Assembly: GCA_022824405.1 (NCBI GenBank)
Contig: JAJDZZ010000026.1
Coordinates: 1-64,000, forward strand
Direction: 5' to 3'
DNA from: Opitutales bacterium
GTDB taxonomy: Bacteria > Verrucomicrobiota > Verrucomicrobiia > Opitutales > UBA2995
Length of the DNA: 64,000 nucleotides
Part shown: piece by piece, positions 11,625 to 21,366 of the stretch
Position numbering within the stretch: position 1 is the stretch's first letter
How the letters are laid out: every line of letters starts with the position of its first letter
Position numbers and translations under genes: made by a program
Notes under the pieces: generated by a model
Told to the model about the DNA's origin: nothing
Seen by the model: the letters and a program-made list of their open reading frames with translations, nothing else
The model's database searches: none

Positions 11625-12590
11625 TCAGGGAAGGTTCCTCCCCCGACGAAGGTCGACGTAGCGATCTTTGCGAACCCGTGTCATATCCACGGGGTAGTCC
11701 TGGTTTTCCAACAATTGTTCGTCGGTCGGGGTGGCGGAGAGCACCCCGTCGGCGGGCACTTCCATTTGCGCGATCCAGACGATTGCGTTGAGCACCACCT
11801 TGCGGAAGTTGTCGTCCTGCCAATTGTCGTGAAAATGCCCCCCGGTAAAGCCGAAGCCCCGGCTGCCATTGGCATTTTCGGATACCCACATCAAGTGTTG
11901 CGGGTCGCGGCGTTTTACGGCGGCGCGGGCATCGGGGGTGGAATTGTGGTGGTGATCTTTTTCCGGAATGACATCCGGAGGCGGCACGGCCGTGAGAATG
12001 GGCGTCACCCCTTGCATATTGTCGCGGAAGCGCATATTAAAGTACCATTCGTCCTGAATGCGGAAGGGTTGAACGCCATTGGCTACGGGATGATCGGGTA
12101 AGGTTTTGAAGTGGGCCAGCCAATGCGGGTTGACCGATTTGCCCAATTGAAAGTAACCCCCCATCCAGCGCAGAAAGGCATCTCCCGGCTCGCCCTCAAT
12201 GGTTTCCACGGCGTAGTGCAGGCAACCTACGCCGACCCCCTCATCGGAAATGGCATCGATGTCGTCGAGATGGTCGTTGGCCAGGTGTCTTTGACCTCCA
12301 TCGCAATAGATGACCACCGCGTCGACGTCTGCCAGCCAACTGTCATCGGATGGCCAACCCGGGTTTTCCCTGTCGTAAAAAACCGAGGCGTCGATCCTGA
12401 GGCCACTTTCCCTCAGGGCTTTGGCCAGGAGGCGGGAACCGGCGTTGTGTTCGTGGTTATTGAACCCGTGGCTCCTTTTCCCCGCCACGAAGAGGACTTT
12501 GGACTTTCCGCCAGAGGCGGTTCCGGAAGGGGCGCTAAAGACCAGGAACAGGGGGAGGGACAACGAGAGAATGAGAAGGATCTTGGACAT
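11625..12590 (-). CDS. Exported ThuA-like domain protein
   Basis: A 321-residue protein with a signal peptide (MSKILLILSLSLPLFLVFSA) followed by a ThuA-like fold of the class I glutamine-amidotransferase superfamily. Typical segments are VLFVAGKRSHGFNNHEHNAG, VVIYCDGGQRHL, GVGCLHYAVE, and RGFGFTGGHFHDNWQDDNFR near the end. In Planctomycetes and Verrucomicrobia these exported proteins are abundant and linked to sugar and glycoside use, but no enzymatic activity is established. The gene runs toward the cytochrome-LRR gene; the 151-bp space between their ends shows no convincing terminator. It is transcribed divergently from gltB. Confidence 0.87.
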   Translation of the reverse strand: MSKILLILSLSLPLFLVFSAPSGTASGGKSKVLFVAGKRSHGFNNHEHNAGSRLLAKALRESGLRIDASVFYDRENPGWPSDDSWLADVDAVVIYCDGGQRHLANDHLDDIDAISDEGVGVGCLHYAVETIEGEPGDAFLRWMGGYFQLGKSVNPHWLAHFKTLPDHPVANGVQPFRIQDEWYFNMRFRDNMQGVTPILTAVPPPDVIPEKDHHHNSTPDARAAVKRRDPQHLMWVSENANGSRGFGFTGGHFHDNWQDDNFRKVVLNAIVWIAQMEVPADGVLSATPTDEQLLENQDYPVDMTRVRKDRYVDLRRGRNLP

Positions 12591-12950
12591 GGATGCTGGT
12601 GATTTGAATCAATAAAAACCTGAACGGACCAATGAGAATTGCATGATTCGCCATGGCCGGATGGCGGGCTACGGCGGTATTGGGATGCTAAGTTGCCGAG
12701 GCGCCGCCGCGCAAGCAAAAGTGGGTTCCGGTATTCCCGACGGCGGCGGCTGCGGCGTGAGAGGGGGGGAAGAAAGGCTGAAGTTTGAAGGCTTAAAGCT
12801 TTAGGAGATTAGGGGGAAGTCCGCCTTCTTATCGTGGCGGGTAAGGGCGTGAAAAGGGGCAGGTGGGAAAATTGGCAGAATTTTTGCTTAATGTGGAGAA
12901 AAGTTTTAGGCTTGAACCGGAGGCCTGGAACGCTTGAATCGCTAAACTCA

Positions 12951-12956
12951 TATAAT
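12951..12956 (+). promoter_or_regulatory. Perfect -10 hexamer upstream of gltB, in a 489-bp spacer
   Basis: TATAAT lies about 125 nt before the gltB start, at the AT-richer end of the long spacer 12591-13079. No good -35 was found at 16-18 nt, so an activator-dependent promoter is possible. The rest of the spacer holds GC-rich inverted segments near 12700-12760 beside the ThuA-like gene, and no credible coding sequence. Confidence 0.4.
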
Positions 12957-13079
12957 GGAATTTCGGGAAATTTCGACCTTTCCGGGACCGGAATGTGTAG
13001 CCATCGGGCCCTCGGCTGCCTGGCAGTTCGGTGAGGCGGGCGGGGTTACCCGGGGGTCGAGTAATTTAATGAAAATTTT

Positions 13080-16000
13080 ATGATGAACGCCACAAAGGAT
13101 AATCCGGGCTTATACCGTCACGAGTTCGAGCGGGACAGTTGCGGCATTGGTTTTGTGGCCAATCTGAAGGGTAGAAAGTCTCACCAGATTGTCAGGAACG
13201 CCCTTTGCATGCTCTGTAATATGGATCACCGGGGAGGTACCGGTTACGATGTGGCCAGCGGTGACGGGGCCGGCATTCTGATCCAGATCCCGCATGAATT
13301 TCTGGTCCATGCCTGTGCAGAGTTGGGTATTACCTTGCCGGCATTGGGCGGCTACGGGGTGGGGATGGTCTTCTTCCCGGCCGAGACCGGGCGCCGGGAG
13401 GCCTGCAGAGACCTTCTGACCCAAAATATTCTCCGTCTCGGCCTTTCCCTTCTGGGCTATCGCAAGGTTCCCAAGGACAACGGCATGCTCGGTCAAGCCG
13501 CCTTGGATACGGAGCCGCAAATCGAGCAGGTATTCGTGAGCAAGCCCAAGGAAATGAGCAACGACGAATTCGAACGGAAGCTCTACGTTTTGCGCAACTA
13601 CACCATCCACACCGCGCACGACTCCATCGAAGGGGCCGGGGAAGATTTCTACATCATTTCGATGTCCTCGCGCAATATCACCTACAAGGGCCAGTTTACC
13701 ACTTATCAGGTCGACCAGTATTACCTGGACCTGCAGGATGAGCGCATCGTGTCGGCTATCGCGATGTTTCATTCGCGTTTCTCCACCAATACCTTCCCGT
13801 CCTGGAAACTGGCTCAGCCCTTTCGCTATCTTTCCCACAATGGTGAGATCAACACGGTAATGGGGAACATAAATTGGATGCGGGCTCGCGAGGCCATCCT
13901 GGAGAGTATTCATTTTACCCCGGAAGAGCTCAAGATGTTGCACCCGGTTAGCGACCGGGCCATGTCGGACTCGGCCAACCTCGACATGGTCATCGAACTG
14001 CTGGTATTGAGTGGCCGCCCCTTGGCTCAGGTAATGATGATGGTCATCCCGGAAGCCTGGCAGTCCCAAGAGGACATGGATCCGGTAAAACGGGCTTTCT
14101 ACGAGTATTACTCCTGTATCATGGAGCCCTGGGATGGTCCGGCCTCGATTTCCTTTACCGACGGCAGGGTAGTCGGCGCTACCCTGGACCGCAACGGTCT
14201 GCGTCCATCGCGCTACCTCGTGACCGACGATGACATGGTAGTCATGGGTTCTGAAACCGGTTCGCTGGAGATCGATCCCGCGCGGGTGGTGCGAAAGGGT
14301 CGCCTGCAACCCGGAAAGATCTTCATAGCCGACCTGGATCAGGGCAGGATCATTTCCGACGAGGAAGTGAAGGCCGATATTTGTTCGCGCCAACCCTATG
14401 GTGAATGGCTGGCCCGGCATAAGATATCCCTGGAGGCCTTGCCCCTGCCCCGGAAGGAGCAGCGTCAGTCCAAGGAAAGGTCGGTGAGGAAGCGGCAGAA
14501 AGCATTCGGGTATACCCAGGAGGATCTCACTCTGATCCTCAAGCAGATGGTAGAGACGGGGAAGGAACCCTTGGGTTCGATGGGGGCGGATAATCCGCTG
14601 GCCATCCTGTCCGACCGGCCGCAGCAATTGTCGAATTATTTCAAGCAACTTTTTGCCCAGGTGACCAATCCGCCGATCGATCCGATTCGGGAGGAGATGG
14701 TCATGTCCCTGCAGGGCTACGTGGGGGGATCGCTCAACCTTTTGGATGAGACGCCCCGGCATTGCCACAAAGTGGAGATCAAGCAGCCGCTGCTTTCCTA
14801 CGAGGAGATGCAGAAGATCCGTTATATCGACCACGATCATTTCCAGTCCAAAAGTATCGAGTGCACCTTCCGGGCCATTAATAAGCCCGGTGTTCTGAAA
14901 GCCGCTCTGGATCGTATCTGCCGTTATGCCAAGGACGCGGTGCTGGACGGATTCTCCATCATCATATTGACCGACCGGGGAATGGACACCGACCACGCCG
15001 CCATCCCTTCCCTGTTGGCCACCGGGGCGGTTCACCACTACCTGATCCGCCAGGGCCTTCGGGCCAAGGCCGATATCATAGTGGAGGCGGGCGACATCCG
15101 GGAAACGCACCACTTCGCAACCGTGCTCGGATATGGAGCCTCCGCCGTTCACCCCTATCTGGCCTTGGAGACGATCGACCATTTGAGGGAGCATGGCATC
15201 GTAGATCCCCTGCAAAGTTTTGAGGAGGCCTTTTACAAGTACAAAAAAGCCATCAACAGCGGCCTTCTGAAAATCTTTTCCAAAATGGGCATATCTACCC
15301 TGCAATCCTACCAGGGCGCCCAAATCTTTGAAGCGCTGGGAATCGGCAGCGCGGTCATAAACGAGTATTTCTCCGGCACCGTAAGCCGTATCGAGGGCAT
15401 GGGACTGGATGAGATTGCACGTGAATCGCTCACCCGTCACCGGGCCGGTTTCCCCTTGGAAGACAATCTGGTCGGAAGCGAGATGCTCGATTCCGGGGGC
15501 GATTATGCCTGGCGGCTCGATGGGGAGCGTCACCTGTTCAATCCCACCACTATTCGCCTCTTGCAACACTCCACCTCGACCAACAACCGGGAACAATTCG
15601 ATGAATACGCCCGCAACGTGGACAATCAGGTTCGCGATGCCTTCACCTTGCGCGGGTTGATGGAATTCAGCCCGGATCGGCCATCCATTCCGATAGAGGA
15701 AGTTGAACCGGCGGAGAATATCTTCAAGCGATTCGCCACCGGGGCCATGTCCTTCGGGTCCATCTCCTGGGAAGCGCATACCACCCTGGCCAAGGCCATG
15801 AACCGCATCGGGGGGAAGAGCAACAGCGGGGAAGGCGGCGAGGATCCCATACGCTATATTCCGGACGAAAATGGCGACCTCATGATGTCGCGCATCAAGC
15901 AGGTGGCCTCCGGACGTTTCGGGGTGACGTCCTACTACCTGACCAATGCGGATGAATTGCAAATCAAGATGGCGCAAGGAGCCAAGCCCGGTGAAGGCGG

Positions 16001-17681
16001 GCAATTACCCGGCCACAAGGTGGATGCCTGGATCGGCAGGGTCCGCTCTTCTACCCCGGGTGTCGGGCTCATTTCCCCGCCGCCGCACCACGACATTTAT
16101 TCCATTGAGGATTTGGCCCAATTGATATTCGACCTCAAAAACGCCAATCGCAAAGCCCGCATCAATGTCAAATTGGTGTCGGAAGCGGGAGTGGGCACCA
16201 TCGCCGCCGGGGTTTGCAAAGGTTATGCCGACGTGGTCTTGATCAGCGGGCACGATGGTGGGACCGGGGCCTCCCCCTGGAGTTCCATCAAACATGCGGG
16301 ATTACCCTGGGAACTCGGCCTCTCCGAGACCCATCAGACCCTGGTGCGCAATCGGTTGAGAAGCCGGATCGTGGTCCAGACCGACGGTCAGTTGAAAACC
16401 CCGCGGGATTTGGCAGTGGCTTCCCTGTTGGGCGCGGACGAATGGGGTGTTGCCTCCGCTGCTCTGGTGGTCGAGGGTTGCATCATGATGCGCAAGTGTC
16501 ATATGAACACCTGCCCGGTCGGAATTGCCACCCAGAACCGGGAGTTGCGCAAGCGTTTCCACGGAAAAGTGGAGCACGTCATCAATTTCTTCACTTTCCT
16601 GACGGAAGGACTGCGTGAAATCATGGCTGAACTGGGATTCCGAACCGTCGATGAAATGGTGGGCCAGAGCCAGTGCCTGAAGTTTCGCGACGATATCGAC
16701 CATTGGAAATACCGCAATCTCGACCTGTCTCCCATCCTTTACCGGGAGTCGGAGCGGGAAGGGGACGGTCTCTATCAAAGCGTTGAGCAGAAGCACCTCA
16801 TTGACGACATTCTGGACCGCAAGTTGATGAAGGACGCAACTCCGGCTCTGGAGGATGCGCGGCCGGTGAAGTTGAGTTACAAGATCGTGAACACCGACCG
16901 CACCGTGGGGGCCATGCTTTCGAACGAAATTTCCAAACGTTTCAAGGGCGAGGGACTTCCCCCCGGCACCATTGACGTGAAGTTCAGAGGATCGGCCGGG
17001 CAAAGCTTCGGTTGTTTCGCGGCCAACGGGCTTCGCATGCGCCTGGAGGGAGATTCCAACGACTATTTTGGCAAAGGTCTGTCGGGTGGGACCCTTATCA
17101 TTTACCCGGACCGGAAAGCGCCCTTCCAGGCCCGCAAGAACATAATAATCGGAAACGTGGCTTTCTTCGGGGCCACGGGCGGAGAAGCTTACATTCGCGG
17201 AAGAGCGGGGGAACGCTTTTGCGTGCGCAATTCCGGGGTAACCGCCGTGGTGGAAGGGGTTGGCGACCACGGTTGCGAATACATGACGGGTGGCCGGGCC
17301 GTCATACTCGGCGAAACCGGAAGAAACTTTGCCGCTGGAATGTCGGGAGGAGTGGCTTATGTCTTCGACGGCTACGGTCGATTTGAAGCGCGTTGCAACA
17401 AGGAGATGGTCAGGTTGAGCCCCTTGGAAAACCCTGCCGACATAGAAGAGCTGAGGAGGCTAATCGAGAATCATCTTGCCTACACGGGTTCCAGGGTGGC
17501 GCAGGAAATTCTGGCGGGCTGGGAATACAATCTCAGCCGGTTTGTCAGGGTTATGCCGGTGGACTATGAGCGCATGTTGAGATATATCGAGCAGGCCCGG
17601 GCCTCGGAAAAATTCGATAACGATTACGACATCGCAGTGGAAGCCTTCGATATGCGAATGCGCGAACTTGCCGTCAGATAG
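13080..17681 (+). CDS. gltB: Glutamate synthase, large (alpha) subunit
   Basis: 1533-residue large subunit of NADPH-type glutamate synthase, which makes glutamate from glutamine and 2-oxoglutarate. The N-terminal nucleophile amidotransferase domain has its catalytic cysteine at C21 (RDSCGIGF), so a 20-residue propeptide must be removed. The central domain and the FMN-binding synthase domain follow (SGHDGGTGASPWSSIKHAG). The 3Fe-4S cluster ligands are in CIMMRKCHMNTCPVG. A C-terminal beta-helix (GXGXG) domain completes the normal family length. Two ATG codons are adjacent (13080 and 13083) and there is no obvious Shine-Dalgarno sequence. The small subunit follows after 21 nt. Confidence 0.97.
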   Translation: MMNATKDNPGLYRHEFERDSCGIGFVANLKGRKSHQIVRNALCMLCNMDHRGGTGYDVASGDGAGILIQIPHEFLVHACAELGITLPALGGYGVGMVFFPAETGRREACRDLLTQNILRLGLSLLGYRKVPKDNGMLGQAALDTEPQIEQVFVSKPKEMSNDEFERKLYVLRNYTIHTAHDSIEGAGEDFYIISMSSRNITYKGQFTTYQVDQYYLDLQDERIVSAIAMFHSRFSTNTFPSWKLAQPFRYLSHNGEINTVMGNINWMRAREAILESIHFTPEELKMLHPVSDRAMSDSANLDMVIELLVLSGRPLAQVMMMVIPEAWQSQEDMDPVKRAFYEYYSCIMEPWDGPASISFTDGRVVGATLDRNGLRPSRYLVTDDDMVVMGSETGSLEIDPARVVRKGRLQPGKIFIADLDQGRIISDEEVKADICSRQPYGEWLARHKISLEALPLPRKEQRQSKERSVRKRQKAFGYTQEDLTLILKQMVETGKEPLGSMGADNPLAILSDRPQQLSNYFKQLFAQVTNPPIDPIREEMVMSLQGYVGGSLNLLDETPRHCHKVEIKQPLLSYEEMQKIRYIDHDHFQSKSIECTFRAINKPGVLKAALDRICRYAKDAVLDGFSIIILTDRGMDTDHAAIPSLLATGAVHHYLIRQGLRAKADIIVEAGDIRETHHFATVLGYGASAVHPYLALETIDHLREHGIVDPLQSFEEAFYKYKKAINSGLLKIFSKMGISTLQSYQGAQIFEALGIGSAVINEYFSGTVSRIEGMGLDEIARESLTRHRAGFPLEDNLVGSEMLDSGGDYAWRLDGERHLFNPTTIRLLQHSTSTNNREQFDEYARNVDNQVRDAFTLRGLMEFSPDRPSIPIEEVEPAENIFKRFATGAMSFGSISWEAHTTLAKAMNRIGGKSNSGEGGEDPIRYIPDENGDLMMSRIKQVASGRFGVTSYYLTNADELQIKMAQGAKPGEGGQLPGHKVDAWIGRVRSSTPGVGLISPPPHHDIYSIEDLAQLIFDLKNANRKARINVKLVSEAGVGTIAAGVCKGYADVVLISGHDGGTGASPWSSIKHAGLPWELGLSETHQTLVRNRLRSRIVVQTDGQLKTPRDLAVASLLGADEWGVASAALVVEGCIMMRKCHMNTCPVGIATQNRELRKRFHGKVEHVINFFTFLTEGLREIMAELGFRTVDEMVGQSQCLKFRDDIDHWKYRNLDLSPILYRESEREGDGLYQSVEQKHLIDDILDRKLMKDATPALEDARPVKLSYKIVNTDRTVGAMLSNEISKRFKGEGLPPGTIDVKFRGSAGQSFGCFAANGLRMRLEGDSNDYFGKGLSGGTLIIYPDRKAPFQARKNIIIGNVAFFGATGGEAYIRGRAGERFCVRNSGVTAVVEGVGDHGCEYMTGGRAVILGETGRNFAAGMSGGVAYVFDGYGRFEARCNKEMVRLSPLENPADIEELRRLIENHLAYTGSRVAQEILAGWEYNLSRFVRVMPVDYERMLRYIEQARASEKFDNDYDIAVEAFDMRMRELAVR

Positions 17682-17702
17682 GAAACCGGAATCATCCAGG
17701 AC

Positions 17703-19193
17703 ATGGGCAATCCGACCGGATTTTTGGATTTTGATCGCATCCTTCCCCAGGATCGAGACCCGGTCCTTCGGGTGAAGGACTGGAATGAAGTGCATTCGCA
17801 GATGGCGGTGAGCGACATCCAGGTTCAGGCCTCCCGCTGCATGGATTGCGGGGTGCCGTTCTGCATGGCGGCGGAATCCATGCACGGACCGGGTATTGCC
17901 GGATGTCCGGTCAATAATCTCATTCCGGAATGGAACGACCTGGTTTACCGCGGTCTTTGGAGGGACGCTCTGGCCCGCCTGCTCGAAACCAATAATTTTC
18001 CCGAGTTTACCGGCCGGGTATGTCCGGCGCCCTGCGAGAGTTCATGTGTTTTGGGCATCAATGCTCCACCGGTAACCATTAAACACCACGAAGTATCCAT
18101 CATCGACCGGGGCTTTGAGATGGGTTGGGTCAAGCCCAGTCCACCCAAAGCGCGCACTGGGAAAACGGTGGCGGTTATCGGGTCCGGTCCGGCCGGACTG
18201 GCCTGCGCGGCCCAGCTCAACACCGCCGGCCATACCGCGACCATTTTTGAACGGGACGACCGTCCGGGAGGATTGCTCATGTATGGAATTCCCAACATGA
18301 AGTTGGAGAAGCACGTGGTGGAGCGCCGCATCCAACTGATGAAGGACGAGGGCATCCGATTTGTATGCAACCGGGAGATCGGCCAGGATGTGCCGGCCAC
18401 TCAACTGCAAGGAGATTTCGATGCCTTGGTAATTTGCACCGGAGCCACCGTTCCGAGAAACCTTCTGGTGGAGGGACGGGAACTGAAGGGTATTCATTTC
18501 GCCATGGAATACCTGACTTCCACGACCAAGAGCCTGCTCGACAGCAACTTCGAGGACGGCCGATGTATCTCCGGAAAAGATAAGAACGTGGTGGTGATCG
18601 GCGGCGGCGATACGGGCACCGATTGCGTCGGCACCGCTCTTCGACAAGGTTGCAAGCACGTGCGCCAACTCGAGATCATGCCACAGCCTGCCGATCAACG
18701 GAGCGCCAATAACCCCTGGCCCCAGTACGCCCGTATCTTGAAAATCGATTACGGTCAGGAGGAGGCCATTGCCATCCAGGGCGACGACCCGCGAAGCTAC
18801 CTGATGATGACCAAGAAATTTGTCGGTGACGAAGATGGAAACGTCAGGGAGATTCACGCCGTCAAGATCGAGTGGGTTCGCCAGAAGGATGGCCGGATGG
18901 TGCCCGTCGAACTGCCCGGAACCGAGGAGATCATTCCAGCCGACCTGGTATTGCTGGCCATGGGATTCCTCGGTCCCGAGGGCGGTCTGCTGGAGCAACT
19001 CGGGGTGGAAAAGGATTCCCGTTCCAATGCCCGGGCCGAGTATGGAAAATACCATACAAATGTGGACGGGGTGTTTGCGGCAGGGGATGCCCGCAGGGGA
19101 CAGAGCCTCATCGTCTGGGCCATAAACGAAGGCCGTGGAGCGGCCCGCGCCGTCGACACCTACCTGATGGGCAAGACGTATCTGCCTTGGTAG
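17703..19193 (+). CDS. gltD: Glutamate synthase, small (beta) subunit
   Basis: 496-residue FAD/NADPH subunit that passes electrons to GltB. The N-terminal 4Fe-4S cysteines appear in CMDCGVPFC...CPVNNLIPEW and in CPAPCESSC. The FAD-binding GxGxxG is VAVIGSGPAGLACAAQ, followed by ERDDRPGGLLMYGIP, a typical adrenodoxin-reductase-like motif. The NADPH site is VVVIGGGDTGTDCVGTA. The C-terminal FAD motif GVFAAGDARRGQSLIVWAI is intact. The 21-nt gap to gltB and shared strand make an operon certain in practice. The next gene on the same strand starts 96 nt later and is functionally unrelated. Confidence 0.97.
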   Translation: MGNPTGFLDFDRILPQDRDPVLRVKDWNEVHSQMAVSDIQVQASRCMDCGVPFCMAAESMHGPGIAGCPVNNLIPEWNDLVYRGLWRDALARLLETNNFPEFTGRVCPAPCESSCVLGINAPPVTIKHHEVSIIDRGFEMGWVKPSPPKARTGKTVAVIGSGPAGLACAAQLNTAGHTATIFERDDRPGGLLMYGIPNMKLEKHVVERRIQLMKDEGIRFVCNREIGQDVPATQLQGDFDALVICTGATVPRNLLVEGRELKGIHFAMEYLTSTTKSLLDSNFEDGRCISGKDKNVVVIGGGDTGTDCVGTALRQGCKHVRQLEIMPQPADQRSANNPWPQYARILKIDYGQEEAIAIQGDDPRSYLMMTKKFVGDEDGNVREIHAVKIEWVRQKDGRMVPVELPGTEEIIPADLVLLAMGFLGPEGGLLEQLGVEKDSRSNARAEYGKYHTNVDGVFAAGDARRGQSLIVWAINEGRGAARAVDTYLMGKTYLPW

Positions 19194-19289
19194 GCTTTTC
19201 CGCGACCTCCATAACTGATTTTCCTTTACATTTGATCGGGGCGACCCATGTTGGTCCTTCTCCCCCCCTCATTTACCAAAGGAAAACCT

Positions 19290-20582
19290 ATGAAGCAGAC
19301 ATCCGACAAACCATCACGCAGACAGTTCATTGCAACCGGGGCAGCCGCTTCCGCCTTGTCCATTTTCGGCCGGCAACCCTACGCCTTTGCCTCCGACCCG
19401 GGAGCATCGGACAAACTCAGGGTTGGCCTGATTGGTTGTGGGGGTCGCGGAGCAGGCGCGGCCCGGCAATGTGTCAACGCCGCACCAAACGTCGAACTCT
19501 ATGCCATGGCCGACTTTTTTCCCGATAAAATCGCTGCGGCGGAAGCAAAATTAACCAAAAAGATGGGTTCCAATCCACCTTTGGGGAAGAAATTCAATGT
19601 GACTCCCGACCGTCGGTTTTCCGGATTTGACGGGTACAAGAAGGTCCTTCAATCCGATGTCGACGTGGTTATACTGGCTACCCAACCGGCATTTCGTCCC
19701 CAGCATTTCAAGGCTGCCGTCAAAGCCGGAAAGCACGTATTCATGGAGAAACCGGTCGCCGTGGACCCGGTGGGTGTCCGCAAGGTGATAGCGGTCTCTG
19801 ATCTGGCCAAAGAGAAAGGCTTAACCGTCGTGGCCGGGACCCAGCGCCGGCATCTCCCCAGCTACCTGGAGACCATGGACCGCATTGGCAACGGCGACAT
19901 CGGCGAGTTGCGCGGTGGGGATTGTTACTGGATCTGGGGTCGAAAGATCGGGCAAAATGCCCAAAACCCGGATTGGTCGGAAATGGAATTCCAAGTCCGA
20001 AACTGGTATTTCTATTGTTGGGGATCGGGGGACTGTATCGTCGAACAGCACATTCACCAACTCGATGTGATGAACTGGGCCTACGGGGGTCCCCCAAAGT
20101 CTGCCATCGGTATGGGCGGTCTCATGATCGAACACGATTTTGGCAATATCTACGACCACTTTGCCATTGTGTATGAGTATCCTAATGGTGCCCGTGTTAC
20201 CAGCATGGCCAGTCAGATTCCCGGTTCCACAGCCCGCGTCGGGCAAAACATCGTCGGCTCCAAGGGCAGGGCGGACGGAGAGCGCATCGAGGGGGAAAAG
20301 CCCTGGAAATATTCCGGTCCGGCCGTCAATGGACAGGAACAGGAACACACGGACATGATTGCAAGCATCCGCGGAATGGGCCCCTATCTGAACCACGGTA
20401 AACGCGTGGCCGATTCTACCATGACCGCCATTCTCGGGCGCATGGCGGCCTATACGGGCCGAGAGATACGCTACGATTGGGCCTTGAACAAATCCCAATT
20501 GGATATCACCCCTGCGCGGTTCGCCATCGGGGATAATCCCATCCCCGCTCGCCCCATTCCCGGCGAAGAGCAACTGGTCTGA
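19290..20582 (+). CDS. Tat-exported Gfo/Idh/MocA family oxidoreductase
   Basis: A 430-residue NAD(P)-dependent oxidoreductase. The N-terminus has a twin-arginine signal (SRRQFIATGAAASALS), so the folded, cofactor-loaded enzyme is probably exported to the periplasm. The Rossmann motif is RVGLIGCGGRGAGAARQ and the family lysine is in MEKPVAVDP. The ATG at 19290 is chosen because it begins the Tat leader and has AAAGGA 8 nt upstream; an earlier in-frame ATG at 19248 lacks both. Exported members are numerous in Planctomycetes and Verrucomicrobia and are tied to sugar or glycoside conversion. The substrate is unknown. Confidence 0.9.
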   Translation: MKQTSDKPSRRQFIATGAAASALSIFGRQPYAFASDPGASDKLRVGLIGCGGRGAGAARQCVNAAPNVELYAMADFFPDKIAAAEAKLTKKMGSNPPLGKKFNVTPDRRFSGFDGYKKVLQSDVDVVILATQPAFRPQHFKAAVKAGKHVFMEKPVAVDPVGVRKVIAVSDLAKEKGLTVVAGTQRRHLPSYLETMDRIGNGDIGELRGGDCYWIWGRKIGQNAQNPDWSEMEFQVRNWYFYCWGSGDCIVEQHIHQLDVMNWAYGGPPKSAIGMGGLMIEHDFGNIYDHFAIVYEYPNGARVTSMASQIPGSTARVGQNIVGSKGRADGERIEGEKPWKYSGPAVNGQEQEHTDMIASIRGMGPYLNHGKRVADSTMTAILGRMAAYTGREIRYDWALNKSQLDITPARFAIGDNPIPARPIPGEEQLV

Positions 20583-20625
20583 CCCCGACGCCAGCGCTTG
20601 ATTCCACGATAAAACCTCGAAGGAA

Positions 20626-20648
20626 TCGCGGCGTAAAGCCGCTCCTAC
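20626..20648. repeat. Third REP-like palindromic copy
   Basis: Same element as at 2347-2370 and 2496-2519, in the orientation of the second copy (starts TCGCGGCGTAAAGCC). It sits in the 137-bp gap between the oxidoreductase and DUF5069 genes, which converge, so it may also form a transcript-end hairpin. Confidence 0.7.
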
Positions 20649-20719
20649 GACTAAAGGGATTCAGGAATTGCCCCCTATCTACCGGCGCAAAGGGGACAGG
20701 GATTCAGAAATTGGCGACT

Positions 20720-21157
20720 TTACCCGAGGAGTTCCTGCTGGTGAAACTCCGACCAATCTTCGTAGTTGTTGAGATTGACCGCGTCCCGGGCTGAACAGTT
20801 TTCGTCGTCGAGTCCGGCCAATTGGAAGATTTCTCCGCGGGTGCCATCATCGTGGCAATAGCCTGTGACGGCGGCATTGTGCGCATCGATATCCGCATTG
20901 GCCTTCATGTTGTCCGCAACCCAGGCTTCGAAGGCAAAATAACTCGGTTTTTCGGATTGGATGAAATCGATAGTGGTATCCTTGTCCAATCCCAGTGCGT
21001 CCAGAGTCATTTGATCGAACCCGGCGCCGCACGCGGGGTAATCTTCACGCAATTTGCCTACTCCGTCCAATGCAACTTTTTGCCAGAATCGCGGTAGGTG
21101 AAGCACTCCGAGTGGGCCGGCCAAGCCGGAACTGATGGTAGGGATGATTTTGCTCAT
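20720..21157 (-). CDS. DUF5069 domain protein
   Basis: A 145-residue soluble protein. Its start (MSKIIPTISSGLAGPLGVLHLPRFWQK) and the segment GAGFDQMTLDALGLD match my recollection of the DUF5069 family, small proteins common in Verrucomicrobia and related phyla. There is no signal peptide or membrane helix. Two cysteines (in YPACGAGFD and GYCHDD) and an acidic C-terminal half (LAGLDDENCSARDAVNLNNYEDW) stand out. The gene lies alone between convergent and divergent neighbours. No function is known to me. Family name is given from memory of its consensus and could be checked by a Pfam search. Confidence 0.75.
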   Translation of the reverse strand: MSKIIPTISSGLAGPLGVLHLPRFWQKVALDGVGKLREDYPACGAGFDQMTLDALGLDKDTTIDFIQSEKPSYFAFEAWVADNMKANADIDAHNAAVTGYCHDDGTRGEIFQLAGLDDENCSARDAVNLNNYEDWSEFHQQELLG

Positions 21158-21366
21158 GGCGAATTGATTTGTGGTTATCGATTTGAGTGAAAGGCCCAGG
21201 GTTCATTGGAGCCAAATTGGAAAACCGGGTCATTATAGGGTGGGTATGGTTTCAGGGCAAGTCCAATGTGCTTGCCCATCCCCTCGGGTCGAGGGGCTCT
21301 TCCCCTGGGGGGATGTTCAACTGAGGGATTGCCATTCGGGTTAACTTTCCGTTATGGATCTTTTCC

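Noticed and set aside
12834-13034. A 66-codon frame in the spacer before gltB
   Set aside because: No ribosome site, no family resemblance, and it overlaps the perfect -10 hexamer.
13110-16004. A 964-codon open frame antisense to gltB
   Set aside because: It is opposite a gene with all glutamate synthase motifs, its sequence is low-complexity in Gly/His/Gln and it matches no family. It is a shadow of GC-biased codons.
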